A DNA stretch of 64,000 nucleotides from Gimesia chilikensis (GCF_008329715.1 NZ_VTSR01000022.1:124001-188000), one strand, 5' to 3'; shown: positions 8,247 through 18,361, counted from the first letter of the stretch. The notes: generated from the sequence alone by a model not told the origin. Made by a program: numbers and translations.

Positions 8247-9308
8247 TCAGTCCTGGACTTCCGGAACGGGAACGTCGAGTTCTTCAGCCAGTTTGGTCAG
8301 TGCTTCCCAGTTCCCTTTATCGAGGGAAATGCCCGTTTCATTACGGGTGGCAGCGGTTTTCTTTTCCGGATCGCCCGGCAGAAAGACTTCTGTGACGCCG
8401 TCCTTGAGAGGCACGCTGCGGACATACTTTTCGAGATTGGTAATCTCGTTCAACAGGTGATTCTGGCCTCCCAGGTGAGTCGGGTCGATCACGACCACAA
8501 ACACACAGTTCCCCTTTGGTGGTGGAGGATCAGGGAAGGCACACTGTCCACCCGAGAGGGCACCACAGAGCATTTCGACCATGAAAGACAGACCGAAACC
8601 TTTGTAGGCCTGATCGCCGCCCATGGGAAGGATTGTCCCTGGAGGATCGCCATAGAGCATGTTGGGGTCGGTAGTGGGATTGCCATCCGGATCCAGAATC
8701 AGGCCGGGAGGAACCTGTTCGCCGGCAATTTTCTTGATGCGGACTTTACCTTCTGCGGTGGCAGAAGTGCCGAAGTCGAGTACGAAGGGACCCCTTTCTC
8801 CGCCGGGCATGCCGATACAGATCGGATTGGTTCCCAGACGGGGACGTTTGCCTCCCACAGGTGCCACGCGAGGGGCGGAGCCGTGTGTGTTGGCACAGAT
8901 GATGGATGCCATGCCTTTGGCGGCAGCCATTTCCGCGTATTCTCCCAGTCGGCCGATGTGCGAAGCGTGTTTCAGGGTTCCGACAGAGACACCCAGGTTG
9001 CCCGCTTTTTCGATCAGGCGATTCATCAGATCGTGCATCACGGTCTGACCAAATCCCCAGCCGCCGTCGCCGTTGATTGCAGCCGGTGTTTCGTTCAGGA
9101 TCTTCAGAGTTTCACCGGCTTTGAGAATGCCTTCTTTGACACGCCCCATGTAGAAAGGAAGACGCATCACGCCGTGGGAATCGTGCCCCAGCAGGTTGGC
9201 GTCGACCAGGCTTTTGGAAACGATGCGCGCTTCTTCTTCAGTGGCGCCGCCTTTAAGCATGAGCGTTTCGGTAAATTTTTGCAGCGACTCGGCAGAGATA
9301 ACAGGCAC
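8247..9308 (-). CDS. Malate/L-lactate dehydrogenase family (Ldh2-type) oxidoreductase
   Basis: A 353-residue NAD(P)-dependent 2-hydroxyacid dehydrogenase of the Ldh2/YlbC family, which is unrelated to Rossmann LDHs. Typical motifs: GHDSHGVMRLP (His45), HASHIGRLGEYAEMAA, ICANTHGSAPRVAPVGG, and GDQAYKGFGLSFMVE. Length is normal for the family. The substrate cannot be told from sequence; malate, ureidoglycolate, sulfolactate and sugar-derived hydroxyacids are all known in the family. Translation starts at a GTG, with GAGGG about 9 bases upstream. It is soluble, with no signal peptide. Confidence 0.88.
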   Translation of the reverse strand: MPVISAESLQKFTETLMLKGGATEEEARIVSKSLVDANLLGHDSHGVMRLPFYMGRVKEGILKAGETLKILNETPAAINGDGGWGFGQTVMHDLMNRLIEKAGNLGVSVGTLKHASHIGRLGEYAEMAAAKGMASIICANTHGSAPRVAPVGGKRPRLGTNPICIGMPGGERGPFVLDFGTSATAEGKVRIKKIAGEQVPPGLILDPDGNPTTDPNMLYGDPPGTILPMGGDQAYKGFGLSFMVEMLCGALSGGQCAFPDPPPPKGNCVFVVVIDPTHLGGQNHLLNEITNLEKYVRSVPLKDGVTEVFLPGDPEKKTAATRNETGISLDKGNWEALTKLAEELDVPVPEVQD

Positions 9309-9844
9309 TTCTGATGACCCTCTATGTTAATGGATGTTTGAATGAGCAAATTTACATGCCATAACTGATGTAAAGCTGACGTTGGCCTTCATCATACAAA
9401 CAAATCCAGATCCGGTAAATTTAGAGAATCGTCCGATTTTTCCTGTTGAGCAGAAAAATCAGTACGCAACCCGGCAACCACGTTGTGCAGGGCACTTCAA
9501 TGTAGCAGGAGTGTTCCGGTTAGATAAAAGCGGCATGGTATTCCATGCCTCTGAGGGGGCTGGAAACGACTTAAGTGAATTGTCAGCGGGGGCATTCATC
9601 AGTCGGAATTCTAAAAATGCGGATCGCGCAGGGAAAAAGTCTGTCCCGTTAACGAATAGTGGAACTCCATAATCTTCTCAAATTTTAACAAAGACAACGG
9701 CACACAAACTCTTGTGACAGATGCCTCTGCGGTTGGACGATACTCGTGAGGTCAACCTGTCGATTCGAGAATGGTCCCCTTTGACAGTCAGGGGCGAGAC
9801 CTGAAAAAACAGGTGAACGAGAATCTTTGCAAGAGGTAGCGTGC
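9309..9844. other. Intergenic region between divergent genes
   Basis: About 535 bases carrying the promoters of the Ldh2-type gene (left) and the small gene at 9845 (right). A short perfect hairpin, GATTTTTC at 9435-9442 with GAAAAATC at 9453-9460, is the only structure noted. A 96-codon open frame at 9382-9672 has no ribosome site and low-complexity content, so I do not call it a gene. Confidence 0.5.
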
Positions 9845-10141
9845 ATGAGCATCAGTGTCGATAATATCCAGTCACTAAACGATCTACGTCAGTACATCCA
9901 CAAAACACTGTGTGAAAAAGAGAACCTGCTCGAAGAGCAGTTCACGATGTCTGAAATGGCTTTACAACGCCGGGGTCGGGGATGTGGACTTCAGTTTTCG
10001 ATTAACGGTCCCCGTTCGGTTCGCCTGGGAGCCATCTGGGCTTCTGACTCCAACATGATCTATTTCTACGACGCTCGTGGCGAACGCTACGCGAAAGTGA
10101 ATCTGCCGAATCGCATCTTCGCCGACGAAGAAGCCGCTTAG
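9845..10141 (+). CDS. Small conserved-looking protein of unknown function
   Basis: A 98-residue protein not recognised. It starts MSISVDNIQSLNDLRQYI, an N-terminal helix, followed by a mixed region with RRGRGCGLQFSINGPRSVRL and IWASDSNMIYFYDARGERY, which looks like a small beta-sheet domain. No signal peptide. An AAGAGG ribosome site lies 8 bases before this ATG, deciding against an upstream TTG in frame at 9827. It ends 28 bases from the convergent stop of the next gene. Confidence 0.75.
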   Translation: MSISVDNIQSLNDLRQYIHKTLCEKENLLEEQFTMSEMALQRRGRGCGLQFSINGPRSVRLGAIWASDSNMIYFYDARGERYAKVNLPNRIFADEEAA

Positions 10142-10169
10142 CCCCTCTCAGAGCCTCAGCACTGCCAGT

Positions 10170-10787
10170 TCACTCTGTCGCTGAAATCGAGGTCGACTCG
10201 GCTTTCAGTTCCTTGAGTCGCTGTTGTGCCGGCAGGCTGCCATATTTGGCGGCGGCGGTGTAGTGCAGGATTGCGATGTTCGACGTGGCATGTTTCTGTT
10301 CGGCCTGCTTCCCCAGTTCAAAAAACCGTTGTGCTTTGGCCTGCGTTCTGGCTTGTGACGCAGCCTGCTTTTCTCGCGTGATTGAGGAGCCGGGCTGATT
10401 GTGCGTCACAGGGGCATGTAGTTGATCGCGCCAGTGATCACTGGGATGGGCGGCTGCTTCACGAATACTACGCGGAGCGGAGTTGAGCAGGTAACGGTCC
10501 ATGGCTTCGAAGTCGTGAATATAGACGCTGACGCTGCTGGTCGTGCTCTGGAATTCCTGACCATAAATCGAGCCACGACGGAAAGGGCCAACCTGGCGAG
10601 AATGGATCCGTCCGGAACTGACGCCTCCCAACAGAGCGGTACCTCGATCCGGCACGGTGACTGTTGTTCCCACCGAGAATTGTTGTACGATGGGTTGTTG
10701 AATTCGCAGGACCTGAGCGTGAGCGGGAAGACTCATCAGAGCCAGCATTCCGCAGCACACCAACAGGCAGGTCAGTTTACGATTCAT
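10170..10787 (-). CDS. Secreted protein of unknown function
   Basis: About 205 residues with a clear signal peptide (LTCLLVCCGMLALMSLPAHA, cleaved after AHA), so exported. The middle is Ser/Thr-rich and the C-terminal 70 residues (ARTQAKAQRFFELGKQAEQK, then AILHYTAAAKYGSLPAQQRL) look like one or two degenerate TPR/Sel1-type helical pairs. The start is the ATG at 10787, with GGAGG 8 bases upstream; an in-frame ATG at 10808 lacks this. No family recognised. It is divergent from the sulfatase gene at 10954. Confidence 0.75.
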   Translation of the reverse strand: MNRKLTCLLVCCGMLALMSLPAHAQVLRIQQPIVQQFSVGTTVTVPDRGTALLGGVSSGRIHSRQVGPFRRGSIYGQEFQSTTSSVSVYIHDFEAMDRYLLNSAPRSIREAAAHPSDHWRDQLHAPVTHNQPGSSITREKQAASQARTQAKAQRFFELGKQAEQKHATSNIAILHYTAAAKYGSLPAQQRLKELKAESTSISATE

Positions 10788-10953
10788 CAGTACGTCCTCC
10801 CGAGTCACGCGATTGGCTTTGTTCTATCGTATGATTTCAGGCCGAAGAGGACAACTGTTTTTTCAACCAGCGTCGCCTGCCCGCGTGCTTTCTTAAGCTC
10901 GAATGGGGGTAAGTGGTATCGCTGATATTGCTTAGCGCGTAAAGGGGAATGTA

Positions 10954-12687
10954 ATGCTGCGAGCACTGTTACAGAGAAACCGGGGACTGATTCCATGTGG
11001 TCTGCTGGTTTTCCTGATCTTCGGATTCTCACATACGGGGATGGCAGCAGAGGGGAAACAGCCGAATGTGATTCTGTTGCTGACGGATGACCAGGGCTAT
11101 GGAGATGTTGGCTTTCATGGCAACGCGCAGATTCGAACTCCGCACATGGACGAACTGGCCCGGCAGGGAATGGAGCTGACGCGTTTCTACTGCAGTCCGG
11201 TTTGTGCGCCGACCCGGGCCAGTCTGATGACCGGACGTTATTACTATCGATCGGGAGTCGTACATACCTCTCGCGGCGGTGCGAAGATGTACGGAGAGGA
11301 GACCACGCTGGCCGAGCTGCTGCAGGGAGCAGGCTACGCGACGGGAATCTTCGGTAAATGGCATCTGGGGGACAATTATCCGATGCGGCCCCAGGATCAG
11401 GGATTTGCGGAGTCACTGGTACATCGGAGTGGCGGCATTGGTCAGGCTCCCGATAAACCCAACAGTTATTTTGATCCCTGGTTGTGGAAGAATGGTCAGC
11501 GAGAGCAGGGCAAGGGCTATTGCACAGATCTGTTTTTTGACGCTGCCCTGGAGTTCATGGATCGACAGGCGAAAGCGGAGAAACCATTCTTTGTCTATCT
11601 ACCGACCAACGCCCCGCACACGCCTCTGGAAATAGCGGACTCCTATTGGAAGCCTTATCAAGAGCAGGGACTGGATGAAACGACGGCCCGCGTGTATGGG
11701 ATGGTGGAAAACCTGGATGAAAACCTGGGACGTCTGATGGCGCATCTGGATCAGACCAAACTGAAAGAGAACACGATCCTGATCTTTCTGGGCGACAATG
11801 GCCCTCAGCAGAAACGTTATACCGCGGGGTTGAGAGGGCGGAAATCGTGGGTTTATGAAGGGGGGATCCGCGTGCCGTTTGTGGCGACCTGGCCCGGACA
11901 CATTCCTGCGGGGACACAGAGTGCTCAGATCGCGGCACACATCGACCTTCTGCCCACGTTGCTCGACATGACGGGGACCCCAAAATCGAAGTCATTAAAA
12001 CTGGATGGCATCGATCTGACTGGCCTGCTGACGGGGAAGGTCAAGACACTGCCCGAACGGAAACTGTTCTTCCAGGTGCATCGTGGATTGACCCCGCAGC
12101 GTTATCAAAACTGCGCCGTGGTGACACAACGATACAAACTGGTAGGGTATCCCGGCACCTTCGGAGAAGAAAACCTGATGCGCGATGCCGAGCCGGTACT
12201 GGAGCTGTACGATCTGACCAGCGATCCGGGGGAGATGAAGAATCTGTTCTCTACACAGCCCGACATCGCCGCTGGTTTACGCAAGGACTATGAACGCTGG
12301 TTTGCGGATGTGAAACAGTCTCGTAATTTTCAGCCGGGTCTGATTGTGATCAACAGCGGCAAAGAGAACCCGACCACCTTGTGTCGGTACCAGGATGGAA
12401 CTTTCACGCAAGGAACTTCAGAGGGCTGGATGGTTCAGGTAGAGACTCCCGGACGCTATGAGGTGGAAATTCAGCGGGGCGCTGATACCAAACCGGGCAA
12501 GTTGACTGTCAACTGGCAGGGGAAGCAGTCCCATGAATTTCTGTCGGCAGATCAGGCCTCGGCCCGTTTCGAACTGCAGTCGGGGACCGGCATGCTGGAT
12601 ATCTGGTTTCAGGAAGAGGGAGCCGATCGTGTCTATCCCGGCGACAACAGTACGCGGGGAGATGTGATTCTCAAACGGCTGGATTGA
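10954..12687 (+). CDS. Secreted sulfatase (formylglycine type, arylsulfatase A-like)
   Basis: A 577-residue exported sulfatase that removes sulfate esters, probably from algal polysaccharide. After a signal peptide (about residues 1-31) come the metal ligands in LLLTDDQGYGD (Asp45, Asp46) and the modification motif CAPTRASLMTGR, whose Cys84 would become formylglycine. GKWHLGD and FLGDNGPQ provide further active-site residues. The last 110 residues form an added beta-rich domain (VETPGRYEVEIQRGADTK), not usual in minimal sulfatases and possibly carbohydrate-binding. AAGGGG lies before the ATG. A terminator hairpin follows. Confidence 0.93.
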   Translation: MLRALLQRNRGLIPCGLLVFLIFGFSHTGMAAEGKQPNVILLLTDDQGYGDVGFHGNAQIRTPHMDELARQGMELTRFYCSPVCAPTRASLMTGRYYYRSGVVHTSRGGAKMYGEETTLAELLQGAGYATGIFGKWHLGDNYPMRPQDQGFAESLVHRSGGIGQAPDKPNSYFDPWLWKNGQREQGKGYCTDLFFDAALEFMDRQAKAEKPFFVYLPTNAPHTPLEIADSYWKPYQEQGLDETTARVYGMVENLDENLGRLMAHLDQTKLKENTILIFLGDNGPQQKRYTAGLRGRKSWVYEGGIRVPFVATWPGHIPAGTQSAQIAAHIDLLPTLLDMTGTPKSKSLKLDGIDLTGLLTGKVKTLPERKLFFQVHRGLTPQRYQNCAVVTQRYKLVGYPGTFGEENLMRDAEPVLELYDLTSDPGEMKNLFSTQPDIAAGLRKDYERWFADVKQSRNFQPGLIVINSGKENPTTLCRYQDGTFTQGTSEGWMVQVETPGRYEVEIQRGADTKPGKLTVNWQGKQSHEFLSADQASARFELQSGTGMLDIWFQEEGADRVYPGDNSTRGDVILKRLD

Positions 12688-12721
12688 GCGAGAGGACTTT
12701 AGCGAACGTCAGGCGCATAAA

Positions 12722-12750
12722 AAACGGTCGAGAATAATACTCGACCGTTT
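12722..12750. terminator. Bidirectional terminator between convergent genes
   Basis: A perfect 11-bp stem, AAACGGTCGAG (12722-12732) with its complement (12740-12750), and a 7-base loop. An A run on its left serves as a T run for the minus-strand gene. It separates the sulfatase (+) from the BBP7-like gene (-). Confidence 0.8.
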
Positions 12751-12777
12751 GAGATGGTTCGTTGATTCGCCCCGTTT

Positions 12778-14592
12778 TTAGTAGAGCCAGTCGAGACCGA
12801 CACTCCAGGTGCCGACACTCCATGATTCACGCTCGACATCGATCGAGGGGAACAGGCCGCGGGTCGGCATACCCTGCCAGCGGATGCTGTCGTAAGGACG
12901 GGCGATTTCGCCGGCAACGATGTAGGTATAACCCACTTTCAGTTTCGCTTCTTCCAGCATTTTCATACGTTTGAGGACAGGCACCTTGTCGAAGATTGCC
13001 ATTTCCATGAAGATCGACTGTTCGAACATGGGTGATACGTGAGTGTGACTCTGTGAATCGCTGAAGGCGTTCGGGTTAGGATCTGCCGGGGTGGGGTCGA
13101 TCAGAGCCTTGGGACGATCGATGTCATCCGGGTCGGCACGAATGCCCATTCCCACGTTGTCACCATTCAGTTTAATTTTTTCCTGGTTGGCCATGATACC
13201 GACTTTGGTCTGACCCCAGATCTTGAACTTGTCGCCACCGATGTCGAACTGGAAACCGACTTCAGGACCAGCCAGATGGGTATCAACGGTGTTGTTGACC
13301 CAGGTGGTGTAGGGCTGAACGGGCTGACCAGTTACCGGGTCAACAGGAGCGACGAAGAAGGCGGTTGAGGTCCCCGTGGTTCCCCCACCAGTACTGTCAT
13401 CTTCAACAACCCCTGCGTTGTCGATGATGCCATCCTGGTTTTCGTCGGTTCCGGTGGGAAGCGAGAAGAGTTTCAGGTCAGGGCGGATACCGGCGATGTT
13501 GGTGGCATCACTGTAGAGCAGGCCGCTGTCGCGACCGACAAAGCTGAAGCCTTCGCGTACCTGCATGTAGCGGGCACCGGCCAGACCGCGAATCTTAAGG
13601 GCTTTCTTGTCCACAATCGGAGTCGACAACCAGGTAGCGTTGGTACCCCAGGCCTGGCTGACCGCTTTGACACGGAAATCCAGGTCGTAAGGTACGGTGA
13701 CACCGTCAACAGTACCATCATCCAGTGGCAGGCCACCCAGGTTCATCAGTTCGTTCTGCAGCACTTCGTTCACCTGAGCAGTCGTCACACCAGGGATCGA
13801 AGAGACCACACCGGTACCTGCCGGATCGATAAAGTTTGGCGGAGAGAGCAGGATGTCCATGATGGCCTGATTCGCCGGATTTGGTTTGTGAGTCGATTGT
13901 TCAATCGCGGACCAGTCTGAATCAGCCCGGGAAATCCACCAGCCGGTGAATTCAAATCCACTTTCATCATCGTTGTACCAGCCCCAGCGGAGACGGAAAC
14001 CGGGAGCATTCAGTTTTGGTACACTATTGAAGTACTTCTGATCGAAGTAAGGCAGTCCGGTGTTTTCACTGAACTGATCATAGTAATCTTCGTCGGTGGC
14101 GTCGATGAGTTCATCTTCTACCATGCCCAGGTAGGACTGAGTACCGACATTACCGATCAGGGCTCCACCCGGGTTCTGATAACGGGCGAACAGAGCTTCC
14201 ATACTCAGGAAGTGCCGCTTACCGTTATTCCGAGCCTGGTAAGACCAGAGACCGTTACTATCAACCCGGTGCTGCTGGAACTGGTGCTCGAACGGCGAGA
14301 TCCGAGGGAACGCACTCAATGGCGACTCGGGTCCGGCATTCATGGGGACTCCCGGTGGAGTCGGATAACCATTGCTGCCTGCCGCAGCCTGGAAGAATCC
14401 AGGTTGAACTGGTGCAGGCATGGCCTGAGCGTTCTGAGGATATCCCGGGAAGCTGGCAGGGTTATATGATACAGGCTGTATCATATGCGACTGCATTTCA
14501 GCTGGAGGAAATCCCTGCGCGTGTACTGTGGAGTATGCGTGTGAGATCAGAACGATGCTCAAAACCGGTGCTAGCCAATGAAGAAGCCGCAT
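12778..14592 (-). CDS. BBP7-type outer-membrane beta-barrel protein
   Basis: A 604-residue exported protein. The signal peptide covers about residues 1-25 (HAYSTVHAQ). An Ala/Pro/Gln-rich linker then leads into a beta-rich body with many alternating aromatic strands (GFRLRWGWYNDDESGFEFTG, GLAGARYMQVREGFSF) and the ending SWSVGTWSVGLDWLY, whose final aromatic residue is usual for an outer-membrane barrel. The layout matches the planctomycete BBP7 family, whose role is unknown but probably pore or surface structure. AAGGA lies 8 bases before the ATG. An acidic Asp/Gly stretch in the middle (DENQDGIIDNAGVVEDD) could be a calcium-binding loop. Confidence 0.8.
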   Translation of the reverse strand: MRLLHWLAPVLSIVLISHAYSTVHAQGFPPAEMQSHMIQPVSYNPASFPGYPQNAQAMPAPVQPGFFQAAAGSNGYPTPPGVPMNAGPESPLSAFPRISPFEHQFQQHRVDSNGLWSYQARNNGKRHFLSMEALFARYQNPGGALIGNVGTQSYLGMVEDELIDATDEDYYDQFSENTGLPYFDQKYFNSVPKLNAPGFRLRWGWYNDDESGFEFTGWWISRADSDWSAIEQSTHKPNPANQAIMDILLSPPNFIDPAGTGVVSSIPGVTTAQVNEVLQNELMNLGGLPLDDGTVDGVTVPYDLDFRVKAVSQAWGTNATWLSTPIVDKKALKIRGLAGARYMQVREGFSFVGRDSGLLYSDATNIAGIRPDLKLFSLPTGTDENQDGIIDNAGVVEDDSTGGGTTGTSTAFFVAPVDPVTGQPVQPYTTWVNNTVDTHLAGPEVGFQFDIGGDKFKIWGQTKVGIMANQEKIKLNGDNVGMGIRADPDDIDRPKALIDPTPADPNPNAFSDSQSHTHVSPMFEQSIFMEMAIFDKVPVLKRMKMLEEAKLKVGYTYIVAGEIARPYDSIRWQGMPTRGLFPSIDVERESWSVGTWSVGLDWLY

Positions 14593-14975
14593 CTATACGT
14601 CCTTACAAACAAACAGCGGAAACCTGATAACAATCCGCGCGTCTAAAACGGAAATGCGCGGAGTCTGTTGCTGGTTATATCGGACAGGGCTTCTGGTAAA
14701 CTGTAGCGATTATTCGGGAGATACCGAATTTTCCTGTTTCAAGAGTTCTAGCGGTTGTATCGAGGGGACTCTTGTGTGTTGGAATGTATAGTTGTGATGG
14801 GTGTTCGAAAGTTGGCCTGACTGTGTTACAGGTTGATCCGACAGAGAGAGAAAGGGAGGGAACTGGTTATTTCATAAGACGTTAAGATGCATGCTGGGCC
14901 AACAGACCCGCTCAGAACGGTCCTGGAAGAGATCAGGAACGAACGGGAGCGGGAATTCTGCTGAAATCCGGGAAA
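14593..14975. other. Intergenic region upstream of the BBP7-like gene
   Basis: About 380 bases between two minus-strand genes, holding the promoter of the BBP7-like gene. No coding frame, tRNA or strong hairpin was seen. Confidence 0.5.
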
Positions 14976-16532
14976 TCAGAGCACCGGACCGATGCTCCAG
15001 GGGCAAAATTCTTCATCGCCGATGCCCTGGGCCTCACTTTTTGTCTTTTTTCCACTTGCGACTTCGATGATTAACTCGAAGATTTCGCGGCCCACTTCTT
15101 CCACTGAGGTGCCGTTCAGAATGCGACCTGCGTCGAGGTCCATGTCATCCTGCATGCGTTCGAACATGGGGGTATTGGTGGAGATTTTGATGCTGGGGAC
15201 CGGCTTACAGCCAAAACAGCTGCCCCGGCCTGTGGTAAAGCAGACCACATTCGCACCTCCGGCCACCATGCCAGTGACGGAAGCAGGGTCGTAGCCGGGG
15301 GTATCCATAATGACGAAGCCCTTTTCGGTGACCGGTTCTGCAAAGCGGTAAACGGCACGCAGAGCGGTGCTGCCCCCCTTGGCGATGGCTCCCAGGGATT
15401 TCTCATAAATCGTGGTCAGACCACCTCTTTTATTACCCGGTGAGGGGTTGTTATCGATCACAACTCCGAATTTGCCCGTGTATTCTTCCCACCATTTAAT
15501 CCGGTCGATCAGTTTCTGACCGACTTCCGGCGTGATGGCACGCCGTGTCAGAAGGTGTTCGCCGCCATAGATTTCGGAGGTTTCTCCCAGGATGGAGGTC
15601 GCGCCGTGAGCGACGAGCAGGTCACTGGCGATTCCCAGGGCCGGGTTCGCAGTCACGCCGCTGTTCCCGTCACTGCCGCCGCATTCGGTGCCCAGAATGA
15701 GCTCGGAAACCGGGATCGGCTCTCGGGTGACGTTATTGACCTTCGGTAAATAGTCTTTGAGCACGTCTGAAACGTAGTCGACTGTCTTTCTAATCCCCCC
15801 GATATCCTGGATGTTGAGGACCAGCGGCTCCATGGGATCGGGCTCTTTCAGGTTCTGCAACTGGACCAGTCCTTCGTTGTCGGAGAGGAAGGAACCTTGC
15901 CCCGTCTCACAACCCAGCCCCAGAATAACATAAGCGCCGATGTTGGGATGCTTCGCAAATCCCCCTAGAGTCCGCATCAACTGATGGTGGTCTTCTCCAT
16001 CATACTGCATCGCACACCCCCCTTTATGGACCAGGGGAATGATACCATCAATATTGGGATAGTCCGCCAGTGATGTCTGGGCCAGTTCCCGGGCGATGTA
16101 CTTGGATGCGGTCGCCGAACAGTTGACGGTACTGATGATCGCCAGGTAGTTACGGGTGGCTGCTTTGCCGTTCGGACGGCGGTAGCCCATGAAGGTCCGT
16201 CCCTCAACAGGTGCGGGTGGTGCAGGGACGTCGCTGGAGAACGCGTAATCGAGGCTGAGTTCGCCTGCTGCCAGATTGTGGCTGTGAATCCAGTCGCCTG
16301 GTTCGATGTCGCAGGTCGCGAAACCGATGACCTGACCGAACTTACGGATCCGTTCCCCTTTCGTGATGGGCTGAATGGCGACCTTGTGTCCCAGATCAAT
16401 GCTTTCCCGGGCGGTCACGTTCTCGGTGTCGGTGATCGCACATTCCTGGTTTTCTGCCACAGAATTACGGGCGATGGCGATGTTATCTTCCGGGTGCAGT
16501 TTCAGTAACGGCGAAGAGGCGACTGTGGACAT
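14976..16532 (-). CDS. UxaA-family altronate/galactarate-type dehydratase
   Basis: A 518-residue hydro-lyase of the UxaA/GarD family. An N-terminal SAF domain (about 10-85, NIAIARNSVAENQECAI to GDWIHSHNL) is joined to the large dehydratase domain, with FMGYRRPNGKAATRNYLAI, GGCAMQYDGEDH, GLGCETGQ, LGTECGGSDGNSG and FTTGRGSCFGCKPVPSIKI; the cysteines in these are likely metal ligands. In E. coli the two parts make 2-keto-3-deoxygluconate from altronate; here galactarate or another sugar acid is possible. The ATG at 16532 (MSTVASSP) begins just before the SAF domain; an in-frame ATG 35 codons earlier is less likely. It fits sugar-acid use next to sulfatases. Confidence 0.88.
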   Translation of the reverse strand: MSTVASSPLLKLHPEDNIAIARNSVAENQECAITDTENVTARESIDLGHKVAIQPITKGERIRKFGQVIGFATCDIEPGDWIHSHNLAAGELSLDYAFSSDVPAPPAPVEGRTFMGYRRPNGKAATRNYLAIISTVNCSATASKYIARELAQTSLADYPNIDGIIPLVHKGGCAMQYDGEDHHQLMRTLGGFAKHPNIGAYVILGLGCETGQGSFLSDNEGLVQLQNLKEPDPMEPLVLNIQDIGGIRKTVDYVSDVLKDYLPKVNNVTREPIPVSELILGTECGGSDGNSGVTANPALGIASDLLVAHGATSILGETSEIYGGEHLLTRRAITPEVGQKLIDRIKWWEEYTGKFGVVIDNNPSPGNKRGGLTTIYEKSLGAIAKGGSTALRAVYRFAEPVTEKGFVIMDTPGYDPASVTGMVAGGANVVCFTTGRGSCFGCKPVPSIKISTNTPMFERMQDDMDLDAGRILNGTSVEEVGREIFELIIEVASGKKTKSEAQGIGDEEFCPWSIGPVL

Positions 16533-16723
16533 GAAAGGCTGACATTCTCTATTGATAAGGTTGGAAAAACCAACGCAGGCAGGAGTGGCGGTCTCACCAG
16601 CCGGTTGATGGACGACCTTGAGGTCACATTTCTTCAACTATCCCGTTTCGGGCGTGCAGATTCAAGTGATCTGCTGTTTTCCTGTGTGATCATCGTGAAT
16701 GACAGCAGACGGACGGATAGCAC

Positions 16724-18361
16724 TTATTTCTTACGGTAGAAGTCCGGCCCCTTACTTCTGTAGCCGGGGGGAGGCAGATCGTCCCAGGGAACGACGCCGA
16801 CACGTTCGGCCCAGGCATCCCATTCGCGGGACATGGTTTCCACCCGCTGCGGTTCGCTTTTCACCAGATTATGCAGTTCGCTGCGGTCCTGGCTCAGGTC
16901 GTAGAGTTCCCACTTGTGACCGTTTTCTTTCACCAGCTTCCAGTCCCCCTGGCGAATGGCTTTGTTGCCTTCGTGTTCCCAGTAAAGCATGCGGGACTTT
17001 GTTGTTTCCGGATGCTGAAAAGTGGGGAGCAGGCTGTTGCCTTCGTAAGGGAAAACGGCCTGATCATTTTTGGTGGCGGGATATTTCGCACCGGAGATCT
17101 CAACGCAGGTTGCCATTACATCAATAATGTGTCCTACCTGATTGGTCCAGCCTCCGGTCTGCTGAATCTTGTCGGGCCAGCGGACGATGAGGGGCGTGGA
17201 GATGCCGCCTTCGTGCACCCACATTTTGTGGAAGCGGAAGGGGGTGTTACTGCTGTTGGCCCAGCCGACCTCAGCACAGCGGAACGACTCCCGGGTGCCG
17301 GTGATCGCGCCGGGCTGGTGTCCGCGGTCGATGTACTCGGCACTGGCGCCATTGTCGGAGAGAAACAGCACGAGGGTATTGTCTTTCTGACCCATCTGGT
17401 CAATTTGCTTCAGGACCTGGCCGATGCCTCGATCCATGCTGGTCACCATGGCTGCATAGACGGCCATTCGCAGATCCCATTCCTCGCGCTCTTTTTCCGA
17501 GAGACTGTCCCAGGCCTGGGCATCGGGATCGCGTGGGGAGAGCGGGCAGTTGATCAGCCCGAGTTGCTGCATGCTCTGGTGTCGTTGTTTGCGAAGCGCA
17601 TCCCAGCCGCCCTGATACTGTCCTTGATAGCGGGCGATGTCTTCCGGAAGTGCGTGCAGCGGGAAGTGAGGGGCCGTATAAGCGAGATACATGAAGAAGG
17701 GTTCTGCTTGATGCTGCTGCGCGTGATCTTTCAGATAGTCAACCGCGCGGTCGCTGAAGGCATCAGTAATGTAGTAACCCGTTTTGGGTGGTTTGATCAG
17801 CTGATTGTCTCCATAGAGCGGACGGGGGGCGAAATAATTGCCCCCACCGCCGGTACCATAGGCGCGGTCAAAGCCTCTGCCCAGGGGCCAGTTTTCATTG
17901 GCTTCACGCATGCGATAGGTCAGGTGCCACTTGCCGACATGATAACAGCGATAGTCGGCTGCGGAGAGGACCTCGGCGATGCTGACGCAATTTTTGCCCA
18001 GTTCTCCCTGGTAGCCGGGAAGGTTATCGTTGCGGTTCATCCAGCCCATGCCAGCCTGGTGGGGATAGAGGCCGGTCATCAGCGAGGCCCGGGTGGGACA
18101 GCAGCGTCCCGCGTTATAAAAACGTTTGAATCGCAGTCCCTCGTTGGCCATCTGGTCCAGGTTGGGTGTTTTGATTTCCGAACCGTAGCAACCGAGATCC
18201 GAGAAGCCAAGGTCGTCGGCCATGATCAGGACAATATTCGGGCGTGTTGCATAACTCACGCGTTCGGAAGACAGAATCAGGCAGCAGAGAGTCAACCACA
18301 GTGCCGTGAATTTGAAGCTGCATCTGATCGCGGAAAGGGGGGAGAATTGGAGCATGGTCAT
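16724..18361 (-). CDS. Secreted sulfatase (arylsulfatase family)
   Basis: A 545-residue exported sulfatase. A hydrophobic signal region covers about residues 15-38. The metal ligands lie in IVLIMADDLGFSDLG (Asp49, Asp50), and the formylglycine motif is CCPTRASLMTGLYP, with Cys87 the modified residue. HVGKWHLT and LFLSDNGASAEYIDRG follow, the second near the sulfate pocket. Full length, including the C-terminal EGNKAIRQGDWKLV strand usual in arylsulfatases. AGGA lies 8 bases before the ATG. It differs clearly from the sulfatase at 10954, so it is not a recent duplicate. Substrate unknown. Confidence 0.93.
   Translation of the reverse strand: MTMLQFSPLSAIRCSFKFTALWLTLCCLILSSERVSYATRPNIVLIMADDLGFSDLGCYGSEIKTPNLDQMANEGLRFKRFYNAGRCCPTRASLMTGLYPHQAGMGWMNRNDNLPGYQGELGKNCVSIAEVLSAADYRCYHVGKWHLTYRMREANENWPLGRGFDRAYGTGGGGNYFAPRPLYGDNQLIKPPKTGYYITDAFSDRAVDYLKDHAQQHQAEPFFMYLAYTAPHFPLHALPEDIARYQGQYQGGWDALRKQRHQSMQQLGLINCPLSPRDPDAQAWDSLSEKEREEWDLRMAVYAAMVTSMDRGIGQVLKQIDQMGQKDNTLVLFLSDNGASAEYIDRGHQPGAITGTRESFRCAEVGWANSSNTPFRFHKMWVHEGGISTPLIVRWPDKIQQTGGWTNQVGHIIDVMATCVEISGAKYPATKNDQAVFPYEGNSLLPTFQHPETTKSRMLYWEHEGNKAIRQGDWKLVKENGHKWELYDLSQDRSELHNLVKSEPQRVETMSREWDAWAERVGVVPWDDLPPPGYRSKGPDFYRKK

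Noticed and set aside
8457-9314. 285-codon plus-strand frame opposite the Ldh2-type gene
   Set aside because: Antisense shadow rich in His and Gly from the reverse codons of a conserved enzyme.
9382-9672. 96-codon open frame in an intergenic region
   Set aside because: No ribosome site, odd residue composition, and it lies where divergent promoters are expected.
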